A DNA stretch of 51,237 nt, from the NCBI GenBank assembly GCA_000432335.1, contig HF995394.1, forward strand, positions 26,187-77,423, given 5' to 3'. Shown here piece by piece: positions 25,342-33,364 of this stretch. Each line of letters begins with the position of its first letter. The stretch's first letter is position 1. Source of the stretch: Firmicutes bacterium CAG:646 (GTDB lineage Bacteria; Bacillota; Clostridia; Lachnospirales; Lachnospiraceae). The notes under the pieces are model-generated. The model saw nothing but the letters and a program-made list of their open reading frames with translations. It had not been told where the DNA came from and did no database searches. The position numbers and the translations under genes were made by a program.

Positions 25342-26682
25342 CTATACTTCTAAAATTCCATATTTTTTTCGTATTCTGTCCAACTTCCTCTCCATTGGTA
25401 CAGCCATAAAAAACAGGAAAATCACTGTAGATACCGCATGTATCACATTAAAAGGAAATCCTGTAGCATACGACGCTGCAAACGCCTGCCATGACAAGTC
25501 CTGTCCCACCATCGTCACTGACGCCGTATCCATCAGCAATCCATAAATGATCAGCACCGACAGACCGCCATACACGCAAAGCAAAATTTTATGTTTCCAT
25601 TCTTTTTTTCTGCTGCCACTTCTTTTCTTCGGATCACGAAACAGAATTCCCGCCAAAAATCCAATGATTCCAAAAGAAAACATCTGCCATGGAGTCCATG
25701 GTCCCTGACCAAAGAAAAAATTAGATACAAAACCTGCCATAGCCCCAGTAAGAAAGCCTGCTTCTGCTCCCAATCCCACACCGGCAAGAATCACAACTGC
25801 CGCCATCGGTTTAAACTGCGGAATCATAAAAAAAGCCATACGTCCCACTACTGCAATCGCCGCCATAACCGCAATGAGAAGAATTTCTCTCGCCTGTGGC
25901 TTTCGCTCCTCAAATACCATAAAAAACGGAATCATAGCAAGACCGATAATGCATAATGCTATAAAGATCTCACTTCTGTCATTTAAAAAGAAGATACCAA
26001 AAAATATGACAAAGGGAATCGCCACAAGAATCAGCGCCATTGCCGTCCATGTTCTTTTCCCGATCTTTCGGTCCACTTTGATCCGGCGTTCCATATATTT
26101 CTGGCTTTCATATTCCGCCTGCGTATCTAAAAGCTTACCTGCGCCCAATACCATGAGAACGGATAAAATCATCTGTGCATACTGCCACGCCGTCAGCTGA
26201 ATATAACTGTGAATCGTCATATTGATAAAACTATTTGCCCTGCCCATCCTGTTATTTATAAAAATATTAGCCGCTGCTATACAGCCAAACGCTGCCAGAG
26301 CCATCCCTCCGCTCCAAACAAAGGAAAATCGAACATATTTTAAGCTTTTCTTTCTTTTTCTATAGGATAAAATTCCGCATAAAAACATTTCTGCAATCTC
26401 TATCCCTGCTGCCCCTTTTATCACCCTACTGACGCTGCGCAATGCTTCCACTTCTTTATTCCCCAAAGGTTCCATAGGCAATACACCCATCTGGCTGCCT
26501 GTCTGTATATTCTCCACACACTGCTCCAGTTCCCAGAATGTATATGTGGCAGGCATCTGAGTATATTTCAGCGCCGGTATGGAAATCCACGGAAAGCACA
26601 GCGCACACAATATCACAAATACACTTACATACAGAGGGATCATCCCTCTGGTATCTATTCCCGTTGCCTCACTTTCTGACAT
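25342..26682 (-). CDS. ECF transporter substrate-binding (S) component with N-terminal extension
   Basis: 446 residues. The C-terminal part (about 262-446) is an ECF S component: AREILLIAVMAAIAVVGRMAFF, FKPMAAVVILAGVGLGAEAGFLTG, FVSNFFFGQGPWTPWQMF and AGILFRDP, six membrane helices. The first about 250 residues are an extra membrane module (helix at 13-33 followed by a long outside segment with YTFWELEQC, then three to five helices) not found in ordinary 180-200 residue S components. It overlaps the ATPase gene by 28 nt, so it is made with the transporter. The riboswitch on this operon points to a corrinoid substrate. Last gene of the operon. Confidence 0.82.
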   Translation of the reverse strand: MSESEATGIDTRGMIPLYVSVFVILCALCFPWISIPALKYTQMPATYTFWELEQCVENIQTGSQMGVLPMEPLGNKEVEALRSVSRVIKGAAGIEIAEMFLCGILSYRKRKKSLKYVRFSFVWSGGMALAAFGCIAAANIFINNRMGRANSFINMTIHSYIQLTAWQYAQMILSVLMVLGAGKLLDTQAEYESQKYMERRIKVDRKIGKRTWTAMALILVAIPFVIFFGIFFLNDRSEIFIALCIIGLAMIPFFMVFEERKPQAREILLIAVMAAIAVVGRMAFFMIPQFKPMAAVVILAGVGLGAEAGFLTGAMAGFVSNFFFGQGPWTPWQMFSFGIIGFLAGILFRDPKKRSGSRKKEWKHKILLCVYGGLSVLIIYGLLMDTASVTMVGQDLSWQAFAASYATGFPFNVIHAVSTVIFLFFMAVPMERKLDRIRKKYGILEV

Positions 26683-28382
26683 TCCTCTATCACTTCCTTT
26701 ACTGTTACTGCCTGAGGAAACACCTGTCTTGCCATACGATTTGCCGCCGTAGTATAAAAACTGTTTCCTGTAAAAAATTCCCTGGCTTTGCAGGAGGTCA
26801 CAATACTGCCATCAAAAAACATGGCGCAGGTATCTGCATATGCTGCACAAAATTCAATATCATGAGAAACCATAAGTATTGTAATTCCCTGCTCTTTCAG
26901 ACCGGAAAAAATCTCTGCCAGTTTGCTTTTATAATATCCGTCCATACCCTTTGTCGGTTCATCCAAAATCAAGATCTCCGGTTCCAGCAGCAAAACCTTT
27001 GCCAAAGCAACTCTTTGCTGTTCTCCTCCGCTCAAATCGTAGGGATGCATAGATAACAGATGACCAATCTGTGTATCTTCCACAACCTTTCTTATCTTTT
27101 CCCGTTCTTCTTTTCTTTTGACAGGAGAATATTCTGAAAACATTTCCCACAGATCATCCTCCACCGTATTTCCTACAAATAAAGTCTGCGGATTCTGGGG
27201 CAATACCCCCAGAAAATGGTGAAACAATTCTTTATCACTGATTTTTCTTATTTCTTTTCCTTTCAGAAAGATTTTTCCCCGATATGGCTTATGAATACCA
27301 GAAAGCAGTGACAGCGTTGTACTTTTCCCGGTACCATTTCCGCCCAAAATACAGAAAAACTCTCCCTTCAAAACCTGGAAAGACAGATCCTTTACAATAT
27401 CCTTTCCTTCCTTCTCATATCGGAACCATACCTCTCTCACATCAATGATACACTCCCTCTCGGGTTTCTCTTTCCTTCGTTTCTGCCAGAAGTTATCCCC
27501 TCTTCTCTTTTTCTCTTCCTCGCTGCTTTCTGTTTCTTCCTTGGATATATCTGACTTCTGTCCATAATGTTCTTCCAGCCATTTTCTGCCCTCGCACACC
27601 GTCAACGGACAGATGCCTTCCTGACCGGCTCCGTTATAAATCTGCACTGGACTGGGCATTGCCAGAAACAAATCATTATCTGCAAGATTTTTTCCCACTT
27701 TGCGTGGTGTGTTGTAAAAAATCTGTTTTCCTTCTTCCAACACCAGCACTTTATCCGCCATCGGAAAAACCTCTTCCAGACGATGCTCAATAATAATCAC
27801 TGTTATCCCCAGATCCAAATTAATTTTTCGTATCGTAGACAAAAACTCTCCGGCTGCAATGGGGTCCAACTGTGAGGTCGGTTCGTCAAGTACCAGCGCT
27901 TTCGGCTGCATAGCCATTACCGATGCCAGATTTAAAAGCTGTTTCTGCCCGCCTGATAATTCCTGTACATTTTTAGAAAACCAATTCTGAATCCCAAAGA
28001 AACTGGCCATTTCTGCCACACGAAGCCGTATCGTTTTCTGATCATAACCCAGATTTTCCACTCCAAAAGCCAATTCATGCCAGACCTTGTCCGTCACAAT
28101 CTGATTATCCGGACTTTGAAGAACGTAACCAATCTGGGCAGACTGTTTCCTCATAGATACGTTCTCCAACCTCTCGCCCTCAAAAAAAATCTCTCCTTCT
28201 CTTTTCCCGTAAGGGCTCATCACTGTTTTAAAATGCCGCAGCAGCGTTGTCTTGCCACATCCAGATTTCCCACAGATTACCACAAATTCTCCCGCATCAA
28301 TGGAAAAATTGAGATTCTCGATTGCCGGTTTTTCTGCATCCGGATAAGTAAAATTCAAATCTTTGATTTCAAATAATGCCAT
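26655..28382 (-). CDS. Fused double ATPase of ECF transporter (EcfA-EcfA')
   Basis: 575 residues from the ATG at 28382 (MALFEIKDLNFTYPD). Two ABC ATPase domains are joined in one chain. Domain 1: Walker A GKSGCGKTT, Q loop LQSPDNQIV, signature LSGGQKQ, Walker B ALVLDEPTSQLD, switch His IIEHRLEE. Domain 2 (from about 325): GGNGTGKSTT, LPQNPQTLF, LSGGEQQR, ILILDEPTKGMD, VSHDIE. A charged linker separates them. Both are complete, so two ATP sites form within one polypeptide. It drives import with EcfT (overlap 28 nt) and the S component (overlap 28 nt). Confidence 0.93.
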   Translation of the reverse strand: MALFEIKDLNFTYPDAEKPAIENLNFSIDAGEFVVICGKSGCGKTTLLRHFKTVMSPYGKREGEIFFEGERLENVSMRKQSAQIGYVLQSPDNQIVTDKVWHELAFGVENLGYDQKTIRLRVAEMASFFGIQNWFSKNVQELSGGQKQLLNLASVMAMQPKALVLDEPTSQLDPIAAGEFLSTIRKINLDLGITVIIIEHRLEEVFPMADKVLVLEEGKQIFYNTPRKVGKNLADNDLFLAMPSPVQIYNGAGQEGICPLTVCEGRKWLEEHYGQKSDISKEETESSEEEKKRRGDNFWQKRRKEKPERECIIDVREVWFRYEKEGKDIVKDLSFQVLKGEFFCILGGNGTGKSTTLSLLSGIHKPYRGKIFLKGKEIRKISDKELFHHFLGVLPQNPQTLFVGNTVEDDLWEMFSEYSPVKRKEEREKIRKVVEDTQIGHLLSMHPYDLSGGEQQRVALAKVLLLEPEILILDEPTKGMDGYYKSKLAEIFSGLKEQGITILMVSHDIEFCAAYADTCAMFFDGSIVTSCKAREFFTGNSFYTTAANRMARQVFPQAVTVKEVIEECQKVRQRE

Positions 28383-29248
28383 TTTAAATCCTCTATTATA
28401 TTCATTATCGTTGGAAGAAAACATAAAATCCCATAACACCCATAAACCAACATAGCCTGTACCGTATTTTCATTCATCTGTAACATGGGATAATACAGAA
28501 AATGTACGCTTCCGGTAAGTATCCCGGCAAAGATACACCCTCCCAGAAAAATCAAAATCCCAAACACCATCTTATCTCTGGTATCAAAACGATAAATGGA
28601 AAAATTATTTCTGCCCCTGAGTCCATAGCCTCTGGATCGCATGGAATCTGCTGTCTCCACGGAGTTTTCCAATGCCCAGGAAATCATTACTGATAAAATC
28701 TTCATTCCGTGTTTTGCCCGCGCTAATATATTTCCATTGGTCACGTCACGCCCGATACATTTTTGCGAATCCGAAACTTTCCTGATCTGCTCCTGAAATC
28801 TCGGAACGAAGCGAAGAACCATAGATAAGATCAAAGACATCGCCGGAATTGCCTTTCCAAACAGATAGATAAACTTATCAGAAGTCATCACTACCTGATA
28901 ACAGGAAAACCAGTTCAACACGCTTACCAGCATAACACCAGCCGCCAGACCGTACAGAATCGACTCCAGCGTCAAAGGATTTCCATTTTTCAAATATAAA
29001 ATCAACGTGATTCCCTCATGATTAAACAGGGGATTCACTGTTGCCGATATCAAAAATACCGGCAGCATCAGCCATAAAGCTGTTTTCATCGCTTTCCAGT
29101 GTTTCAAATACAGGTAATACGCCATGCCTCCTGCGCAGGATAGCCCTAAAAATACCGGATGCATCAAAAACATAGAAAATCCGATCACCAGTACAAAGTA
29201 GACAAAATTCACAATCGGGTGATACGCTGAAAATACATCTCTTTTCAT
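28355..29248 (-). CDS. ECF transporter transmembrane component EcfT
   Basis: 297 residues with five to six membrane helices (IVNFVYFVLVIGFSMFLMHP, ALWLMLPVFLISATV, LYGLAAGVMLVSVLNW and others). The cytoplasmic coupling helices carry the family's basic motif SMRSRGYGLRGR (xRG), which contacts the ATPase. It begins 1 nt after the DUF4430 gene stop, and its end overlaps the ATPase start. This is a dedicated (group I) ECF module since all parts lie together. Confidence 0.92.
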   Translation of the reverse strand: MKRDVFSAYHPIVNFVYFVLVIGFSMFLMHPVFLGLSCAGGMAYYLYLKHWKAMKTALWLMLPVFLISATVNPLFNHEGITLILYLKNGNPLTLESILYGLAAGVMLVSVLNWFSCYQVVMTSDKFIYLFGKAIPAMSLILSMVLRFVPRFQEQIRKVSDSQKCIGRDVTNGNILARAKHGMKILSVMISWALENSVETADSMRSRGYGLRGRNNFSIYRFDTRDKMVFGILIFLGGCIFAGILTGSVHFLYYPMLQMNENTVQAMLVYGCYGILCFLPTIMNIIEDLKWHYLKSKI

Positions 29249-29249
29249 A

Positions 29250-30170
29250 TTATCCTTCCCAGATCTGTCCTAAATCCCGTCCCAGATCACAAGTATAATT
29301 CCAATGGATCACATCGCCTTCCTTCACCAGATATCTGCTGCATCCATAATTGGGATACCATCCATTCACCTCATACATCCAACCGGAATACTGTCCGCAG
29401 TCAAACTCATACAGATTATTGATTCCCTCCACATATGCGCTGTTGTACATAGGAGTAAAACTTGCTTCCATATGAATACGATTGTTCTGCGTTTCTCTCA
29501 GCAATACGTCATATACCGATTCTCCCTGATAAAAAGTAACCTCCTGCTCGCTGAAAATAATTCCATCTTCCGGTACCAGTACGTCTTTTCCTTCCGTCAG
29601 ATCCCCCATGTGATTCAAAATCGTATCACAGGCGATACTTAAATAGCAGGTTCCCGGTTTACTCTTATCAATTTCCACACTTCCCGGTTCTACAGGATTA
29701 GGATTTCCTTCTGGAATCGGATCCGTCTGATACTGATCCTTCTCGGTGGAAGTTCCGTCACTATAGGTCACAAGATCTTCACTGCTGCTTCCGCTGTTCT
29801 CTGATCCGTCTCCGTCCGTATCTGTTCCCTCAGAATTCTTTTTATCAGCAGATCCATTTGATTTTTTCTCTTCATATTTGGAATAATCTACTTCCTTATC
29901 TTTTGCAGACTCTACATCCAGATACTCGTCTTCTTCTGCTTTTTCCTCTGTTTTTTCTTTCTCTTTTTCCTGTACTTCGATTTCCTCTTTTTCTTCTTTC
30001 TTCTCCGATTCCTGAGATTTTTCCTCCTCTTTCTCCATCTCGTTATTACTATTCTCAACTTTCGCTTCGCCCGGCACCTGTAACTGCTCTGTACCACAGC
30101 CCACTGCTGAAAATATCAGGAGCATGACTAACGCCATAGTCCCCATTACTTTTTTTCTTATACTTCTCAT
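29250..30170 (-). CDS. DUF4430 lipoprotein (transcobalamin beta-lobe-like)
   Basis: 306 residues from an ATG at 30170 preceded by AGGTG; an in-frame GTG at 30179 is the alternative. Signal peptide ends in lipobox FSAVGCG. Residues about 25-170 are a Glu/Lys/Ser-rich flexible stalk. The C-terminal DUF4430 domain (about 175-300) shows CYLSIACDTIL, GESVYDVLLRETQ, YVEGINNLYEFDCGQYSGWMY and YTCDLGRD. DUF4430 is related to the C-terminal beta domain of intrinsic factor/transcobalamin, which closes over cobalamin. The gene immediately upstream (1-9 nt) supplies an alpha/alpha barrel, matching the other lobe; the ECF genes follow. Corrinoid binding is inferred. Confidence 0.85.
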   Translation of the reverse strand: MRSIRKKVMGTMALVMLLIFSAVGCGTEQLQVPGEAKVENSNNEMEKEEEKSQESEKKEEKEEIEVQEKEKEKTEEKAEEDEYLDVESAKDKEVDYSKYEEKKSNGSADKKNSEGTDTDGDGSENSGSSSEDLVTYSDGTSTEKDQYQTDPIPEGNPNPVEPGSVEIDKSKPGTCYLSIACDTILNHMGDLTEGKDVLVPEDGIIFSEQEVTFYQGESVYDVLLRETQNNRIHMEASFTPMYNSAYVEGINNLYEFDCGQYSGWMYEVNGWYPNYGCSRYLVKEGDVIHWNYTCDLGRDLGQIWEG

Positions 30171-30179
30171 GTTTTTCAC

Positions 30180-32930
30180 CTACTGTCTTTTCTTTCTAAA
30201 ATACCAGATACATCCGCCGACAACACTTCCCAGCACAACAAGAACGCCTGCTAAAACAACAAAAATCGTATTTTTTTGATCTGATTTCTGGGAAAATGTT
30301 TCTTCCGCACTTTCCTTCTCTTCTGTTGTTTCTGGTATTTCTTTCTTCTCTGTTGTTATCTGCTCTACATCTTTTTTCTCGGCTGCCTTCTCCTCTTGCT
30401 CCAGTTCATCCACTGACTTTGTTTTTACTCTCTTCGCAAAAAAATAATCGCCGCCGGTTTTCACGATAAATTTTGTTTTTTCATCTTTCACTGTAACCTT
30501 CTGGATATATTCTCCCTTCCGCTCCTTTTCATTATATTTCAGCAGCAGATATTCTCCATCCTTCTGTCCAGTAGTGAGTTCCACCTGCATTTCTCCCGGA
30601 AAATCACCCGTTTCTTCAAAAGAAAACATATAGGGATCCTCTGCTAATTTTCGGATATCCTTTTCATAGTCGCTGCCTTCCTGAATTCCTACCTTCATAT
30701 CCCTGGCCTTCTTAATATCTTTTCCGTACACTGTCAGCGTATAAGGTTTGTCCTTTCCTATTTCCCCTTTCACCCTCAAATTCTTTTCTGTTCCCTTAAC
30801 TGCTTCGAATTCTGATTTTTTCACTACGCCGTCTTTTACTTTCGCTTCTACAATATTGGTAGTCACTGGCTTTACAGACGTTTTCTTTCTAACGGAAGTA
30901 CTTCTTCTGGCAGACTGTTTTTTTCCGCTGCTTTGCTGCTTTTCCTCTTTATATACTCCCGCCAGCGGTTCCGTTTCATCTTCAAAATCCATCTCGCCTC
31001 TCCGCAGAGTATAAGTTCCTCCCGAGGAAACATCACAGACTGCTTTTCCATCGCTCACGCCACACCACTGCTCTTCTCGCTGTCCACTGGAAAGCACATA
31101 GATTCCATCGTTTAAATCACAAGGAATCGTAAGTTCCACTTCCCCGGGAAGTTTTCCCTCCTGCATAATGGTAAACTCTAAACTTTTACCGTCCTGATGA
31201 ATCTGCACTGCTGCATTCATATCCGCAGGAACACCTACTTTTTTCCCCTTGATGCGGATAGTATATCCCTTTCCCTCGTGCACATAATCTTTTCTGGAAT
31301 TTTTGGCATTTTCAAAAATCTCTTTTCCAAGAATTCCCTTTTCTAATTTAGTGATAATCTGTTTTGCCATTTCCAGATCTTTACTCCTGGTTACAAAAGA
31401 TTTGTTTTGCTCAGGAAGACTCTTATAAATAGAATACAGTTCTTCCACTGTTTCTTTCTTCTCCAGCGTAATTTTCAATGGATGAATTTCATTCCAGATA
31501 CGCTCATCTAATGCTTCTACTTCTTTTTCCTGTCTTTCTATCTCTGCACTCTTTTCTTCCAGAAAGTTCCGAAAACTTTCTTTTTCTTCAAAAGCTTTCA
31601 TTTGTTCCAACTCTATTTTCAGATTATAGACCTGTTCTTTTTCCGCCAGCGTAACCTGTTTCGGCAACTCCTCTAATTTTTTTCTGAAAGCCTCCACTTT
31701 TTCCGGAGATTCCGTCCCCTGACTCTGCCCTGTCACATCCGTCATATCATACAAACTCGTCTGTCCATTCATCGCTCTGGACCATGCTACCAGAGCAAGT
31801 GTTCCCTGATCCGTCGCCATACCATCCGTGCCGCCGCCCTTTATATGCTCAAAAGAGCCGTCCGCCTTCTGAAATCTTAAAATCTCATCCAACAAAGTTT
31901 TTCCATTTTTCACAAACCGTTCCTGCTCCAGAAGAGAGACATCCACTGCTGAAAGCGCGATCACTACCTGCGCTGTACTTTCCAGGTTCTTAACTGCTGT
32001 TCCGTTTCCAGATATATAATTACTGCTGTATCCTCCGTCTGCATCCTGCATAGAAGCCAGCTTATCAATCCCCCGGTTCAATGCTGCACTCACATCCGCC
32101 CTTCCTTTATAAGACGCCAATCCCTGGATTGCCATAGCGGTGATATCTGGATCTGCTACACTTCCCTGCAAAGTCCACCCTCCCCCCGGCAATTCTTTAG
32201 ACAGTATTTCCTGGATAAGGAGTTCCCGGGTTGTCTGAGTGCCGTCTCCTTCCCTTACAGGAATCTCATAAATTCCCGTGTCGAGGGCAATCAGAGCGAA
32301 AATTGTTCCATTAATCCCCTGCCAGATCACCTTATCATATTCTGCCAAAGGCTTTAAAAGATTATATCCATTTACATTAGATGGGTCCACTCCTATGGAG
32401 GATAATGCCATAACAACTCTGGAATATTCCGTATATTTTACTTTATGAAGAACCCCACCGGTCTCATCCAATTTCATATAAAGATTTGCCAGATAATTTC
32501 CTTTCGCACTGTCCGTCAGATGTCCTGCTCTTGCCATACCCATTACGGACCATTCGCCTGCATTCGTATCCACGATCGGAGATGTCACCGTTGCCTGAAG
32601 ATAGCTTTCGGCCCGATCCAGAGCCTCCTGCACTGCAGAATTTCCTGCATGAGTAATATCGGATGTTCCTGTCAGAACCTGTTCCTCTTCTCCTTCCGTT
32701 CCCGGTAAAATTTCTTCCTCTGTTCCTGTTACAATTTCCTCCCCCGTCCCTTCCAGAATTTCCTCCGGAATGTCTTCCTCCGTTTCCAAAACCTCTGTTT
32801 CAACCACTTCTTCCTGCACAATCTGCTGTTCGGTACCTTCCAAACTCTCTGCCAGCACCATAACTGGTGTCTGTACCGCCAACACAACAGATATACCGGA
32901 AACTAATAAATTCAATTTTCTTTTTTTCAT
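30180..32930 (-). CDS. Membrane-anchored alpha/alpha-barrel surface protein (prenyltransferase/squalene-oxidase-type repeats)
   Basis: 916 residues. Signal peptide (MKKRKLNLLVSGISVVLAVQ, cleavage near 28), a Glu/Val/Thr-rich spacer, then an alpha6/alpha6 barrel (about 97-395) of repeats such as WSVMGMARAGHL, GTIFALIALDTGIYEIP, GGGWTLQGSVADPDITAMAIQGLA and DGGYSSNY. These look like squalene-cyclase repeats but no DxDD catalytic motif is seen, and the same barrel is the alpha domain of transcobalamin. Helical coiled segments (about 405-550) and beta domains follow. The end is a membrane helix (FVVLAGVLVVLGSVVGGCIWYF) and KKRQ, with no LPXTG. It is followed at once by the DUF4430 lipoprotein gene. 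Controlled by a cobalamin riboswitch. Confidence 0.85.
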   Translation of the reverse strand: MKKRKLNLLVSGISVVLAVQTPVMVLAESLEGTEQQIVQEEVVETEVLETEEDIPEEILEGTGEEIVTGTEEEILPGTEGEEEQVLTGTSDITHAGNSAVQEALDRAESYLQATVTSPIVDTNAGEWSVMGMARAGHLTDSAKGNYLANLYMKLDETGGVLHKVKYTEYSRVVMALSSIGVDPSNVNGYNLLKPLAEYDKVIWQGINGTIFALIALDTGIYEIPVREGDGTQTTRELLIQEILSKELPGGGWTLQGSVADPDITAMAIQGLASYKGRADVSAALNRGIDKLASMQDADGGYSSNYISGNGTAVKNLESTAQVVIALSAVDVSLLEQERFVKNGKTLLDEILRFQKADGSFEHIKGGGTDGMATDQGTLALVAWSRAMNGQTSLYDMTDVTGQSQGTESPEKVEAFRKKLEELPKQVTLAEKEQVYNLKIELEQMKAFEEKESFRNFLEEKSAEIERQEKEVEALDERIWNEIHPLKITLEKKETVEELYSIYKSLPEQNKSFVTRSKDLEMAKQIITKLEKGILGKEIFENAKNSRKDYVHEGKGYTIRIKGKKVGVPADMNAAVQIHQDGKSLEFTIMQEGKLPGEVELTIPCDLNDGIYVLSSGQREEQWCGVSDGKAVCDVSSGGTYTLRRGEMDFEDETEPLAGVYKEEKQQSSGKKQSARRSTSVRKKTSVKPVTTNIVEAKVKDGVVKKSEFEAVKGTEKNLRVKGEIGKDKPYTLTVYGKDIKKARDMKVGIQEGSDYEKDIRKLAEDPYMFSFEETGDFPGEMQVELTTGQKDGEYLLLKYNEKERKGEYIQKVTVKDEKTKFIVKTGGDYFFAKRVKTKSVDELEQEEKAAEKKDVEQITTEKKEIPETTEEKESAEETFSQKSDQKNTIFVVLAGVLVVLGSVVGGCIWYFRKKRQ

Positions 32931-32960
32931 ATTCTCACCTGTTCACCCTTCCTTTTGCAT

Positions 32961-33001
32961 AAAAAAAGAGCCTCCTTACCGTTTTCTGGTAAAGAAACTC
33001 T
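32961..33001 (-). terminator. Riboswitch-controlled terminator before barrel protein
   Basis: Minus-strand 14-bp stem with G-U pairs (AGAGTTTCTTTACC/GGTAAGGAGGCTCT), 7-nt loop, then seven T. It lies between the riboswitch aptamer and the gene start, about 30 nt before the ATG, and contains GGTAAGGAGG, which looks like a ribosome binding site. Confidence 0.88.
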
Positions 33002-33049
33002 GCTATCTTGAATTATAAATAAAAAAATGCATACAAAAACAAAATCTCC

Positions 33050-33250
33050 TCAGCCCGGAAACATTATCTGTAATGACGGCAGATATTCTGACTTAGTTTC
33101 ATCCTCCAAAACACCTTCTCAAGCTTTTTATTCACTCAATGGTAATCGTTTTGTCGTCAACATCACAGCAGAGGTAACTGTATCGGATTTTCACCGATTT
33201 CCCTTTTAACCCTGGATTCTTCAATCGCAGCGACCATCATATGTATGCAG
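33050..33250 (-). promoter_or_regulatory. Cobalamin riboswitch (barrel/DUF4430/ECF operon)
   Basis: Minus strand. The core AAAGGGAAATCGGTGAAAAT, then CCGATACAGTTACC and CTGCTGTGATG, matches the conserved cobalamin-aptamer core (GGGAA..GGTGAAAATCC..CTGTGA). The B12-box-like 3' element AGTCAGAATATCTGCCGT is at about 33076-33094, followed by a short hairpin CATTA-CAGA-TAATG. Conserved spacing and order leave little doubt. The terminator at 32961-33001 gives control by premature termination when corrinoid is bound. Exact ligand form (adenosyl, methyl, aquo) not determinable. Confidence 0.93.
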
Positions 33251-33266
33251 TTACAAATCTAGTATC

Positions 33267-33295
33267 ATAGTACACAAACGCTGGAAAAAAGTCAA
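33267..33295 (-). promoter_or_regulatory. Promoter of riboswitch-barrel-ECF operon
   Basis: Minus strand TTGACT (33290-33295), 17 nt, TACTAT (33267-33272). Predicted start near 33260, right before the aptamer. Confidence 0.75.
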
Positions 33296-33317
33296 GTTTT
33301 TTACTTTTTCTTATATG

Positions 33318-33357
33318 GAAAAAGCAGCAAAGCCCGTAAGGACTCTGCCGCTTTTTT
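33318..33357 (-). terminator. Terminator of giant surface protein gene
   Basis: Minus-strand stem AAAAAGCGGCAGAG/CTTTGCTGCTTTTT with wobble pairs and a 10-nt loop, ending in T run, 8 nt after the stop codon at 33365. It separates the two riboswitch-controlled units. Confidence 0.85.
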
Positions 33358-33364
33358 CTATTTC

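Noticed and set aside
30180..32930. Barrel proteins as terpene/squalene cyclases or prenyltransferases
   Set aside because: They are secreted, lack the acidic catalytic motif, and lie with DUF4430, an ECF transporter and cobalamin riboswitches; the barrel fold alone does not mean that enzyme activity.
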